Of a stretch of 64,000 nucleotides of DNA, positions 63,800 to 64,000 are shown one piece after another. Source of the stretch: Streptomyces capillispiralis (lineage in GTDB: Bacteria > Actinomycetota > Actinomycetes > Streptomycetales > Streptomycetaceae). The stretch spans positions 5,612,501 through 5,676,500 of the forward strand of contig NZ_VIWV01000001.1 in the NCBI RefSeq assembly GCF_007829875.1, in the 5' to 3' direction. A program made the position numbers and the translations under genes. The notes under the pieces are model-generated. The model was not told the origin of the DNA, did not search any database, and worked only from the letters and a program-made list of their open reading frames with translations. Position 1 is the stretch's first letter. Each line of letters starts with the position of its first letter.

Positions 63800-64000
63800 T
63801 CAGGCCCGGCCCGGCCCCTCGGGGTGGGTGCGGCGGCGGTTGGTGGGGCGGTGGGGTGGGCGGGTCTGGCGGGTGCGGTACTCGCCGGGGGTCGTGTCGA
63901 ACTCCTTGCGGAACGCCAGGTGGAAGCCGACCTGGCTGCGGTAGCCGATGCGCTGCGCGATGTCCTGCTGGGGGACGGAGGTGTCCGTCAGCAGGCGTCG
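63800..64000 (-). CDS. AraC-family regulator, C-terminal part only
   Basis: Only the last 66 codons are in the window. They read LLTDTSVPQQDIAQRIGYRS, QVGFHLAFRKEFDTTPGEYR, which is the second helix-turn-helix of AraC/XylS regulators (I-G-Y-x-S-Q-x-x-F-x-x-x-F-R-K...P-x-x-Y-R), then a basic tail. The N-terminal sensor domain lies beyond base 64000. Confidence 0.85.
   Translation of the reverse strand, partial: RRLLTDTSVPQQDIAQRIGYRSQVGFHLAFRKEFDTTPGEYRTRQTRPPHRPTNRRRTHPEGPGRA

Noticed and set aside
1..64000. CRISPR array or rRNA genes
   Set aside because: No regularly spaced repeats of 24-40 bp and no conserved rRNA segments were seen.

Overview
The window looks like Streptomyces or a close relative. 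GC and third-position GC are very high, GTG and TTG starts are common, genes are packed with 4-bp start/stop overlaps, and the right edge carries typical Streptomyces chromosomal genes (a DUF6087-type protein and an AraC-family regulator). About 1-56.3 kb reads as part of an integrative and conjugative element that uses a type IV secretion apparatus; it continues past the left edge. Everything here is read from sequence and remembered families; no database search was run.

Layout. (1) 25.9 kb leftwards to 1 bp, all on the minus strand: a mating module with a secreted NlpC/P60 hydrolase, a small membrane protein, a VirB8-like membrane protein, a VirB6/TrbL-like protein, an SCO6880-like protein, a VirB4-like ATPase, several unassigned element genes, a relaxase-like protein, a VirD4/TraG-like coupling ATPase, a DnaB-N-domain protein and a frameshifted cytosine-5 DNA methyltransferase. 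(2) Inside it, 8.9-14.3 kb, a four-gene Hsp70-like cargo operon of lower GC: C2H2 zinc finger, coiled coil, Hsp70-like ATPase, coiled coil. (3) 26.5-28.3 kb: an orphan beta-type DNA methyltransferase facing a PD-(D/E)XK/DUF5655 protein across a strong hairpin. (4) 28.6-53.1 kb: a large defence operon resembling DISARM class 1: Ser/Thr kinase, SNF2-type helicase (DrmD-like), 1833-codon adenine methyltransferase (DrmMI-like), a 2237-aa helicase with DUF1998 and nuclease-like regions, a UvrD-type helicase with a RelE-like N-terminus, and a kinase with the same kind of N-terminus. (5) 53.2-56.3 kb: a lower-GC PD-(D/E)XK nuclease, an excisionase-like HTH protein and a tyrosine integrase, the likely right end of the element. 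(6) 56.4-63.0 kb: two further ATPase-based defence loci, a Rad50-like ATPase with a small partner, and an ABC-three-component (ABC-3C) locus headed by an RHH-RAMA protein. (7) 63.4-64 kb: chromosomal genes.

Two copies of one 1536-bp IS5-family element in inverted orientation have hit the big defence operon. Each is flanked by its own 3-bp target repeat (TAA, TTA). Copy 1 splits the methyltransferase between its SAM-binding and catalytic motifs; removing the IS and one repeat restores one reading frame. Copy 2 separates the Shine-Dalgarno sequence from the TTG start of the RelE-like/kinase gene. The ancestral operon was therefore continuous and translationally coupled, and is probably silenced or crippled in this strain. 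The most novel points are the defence operon itself, the N-terminal module shared by a helicase and a kinase, and the Hsp70/zinc-finger cargo.
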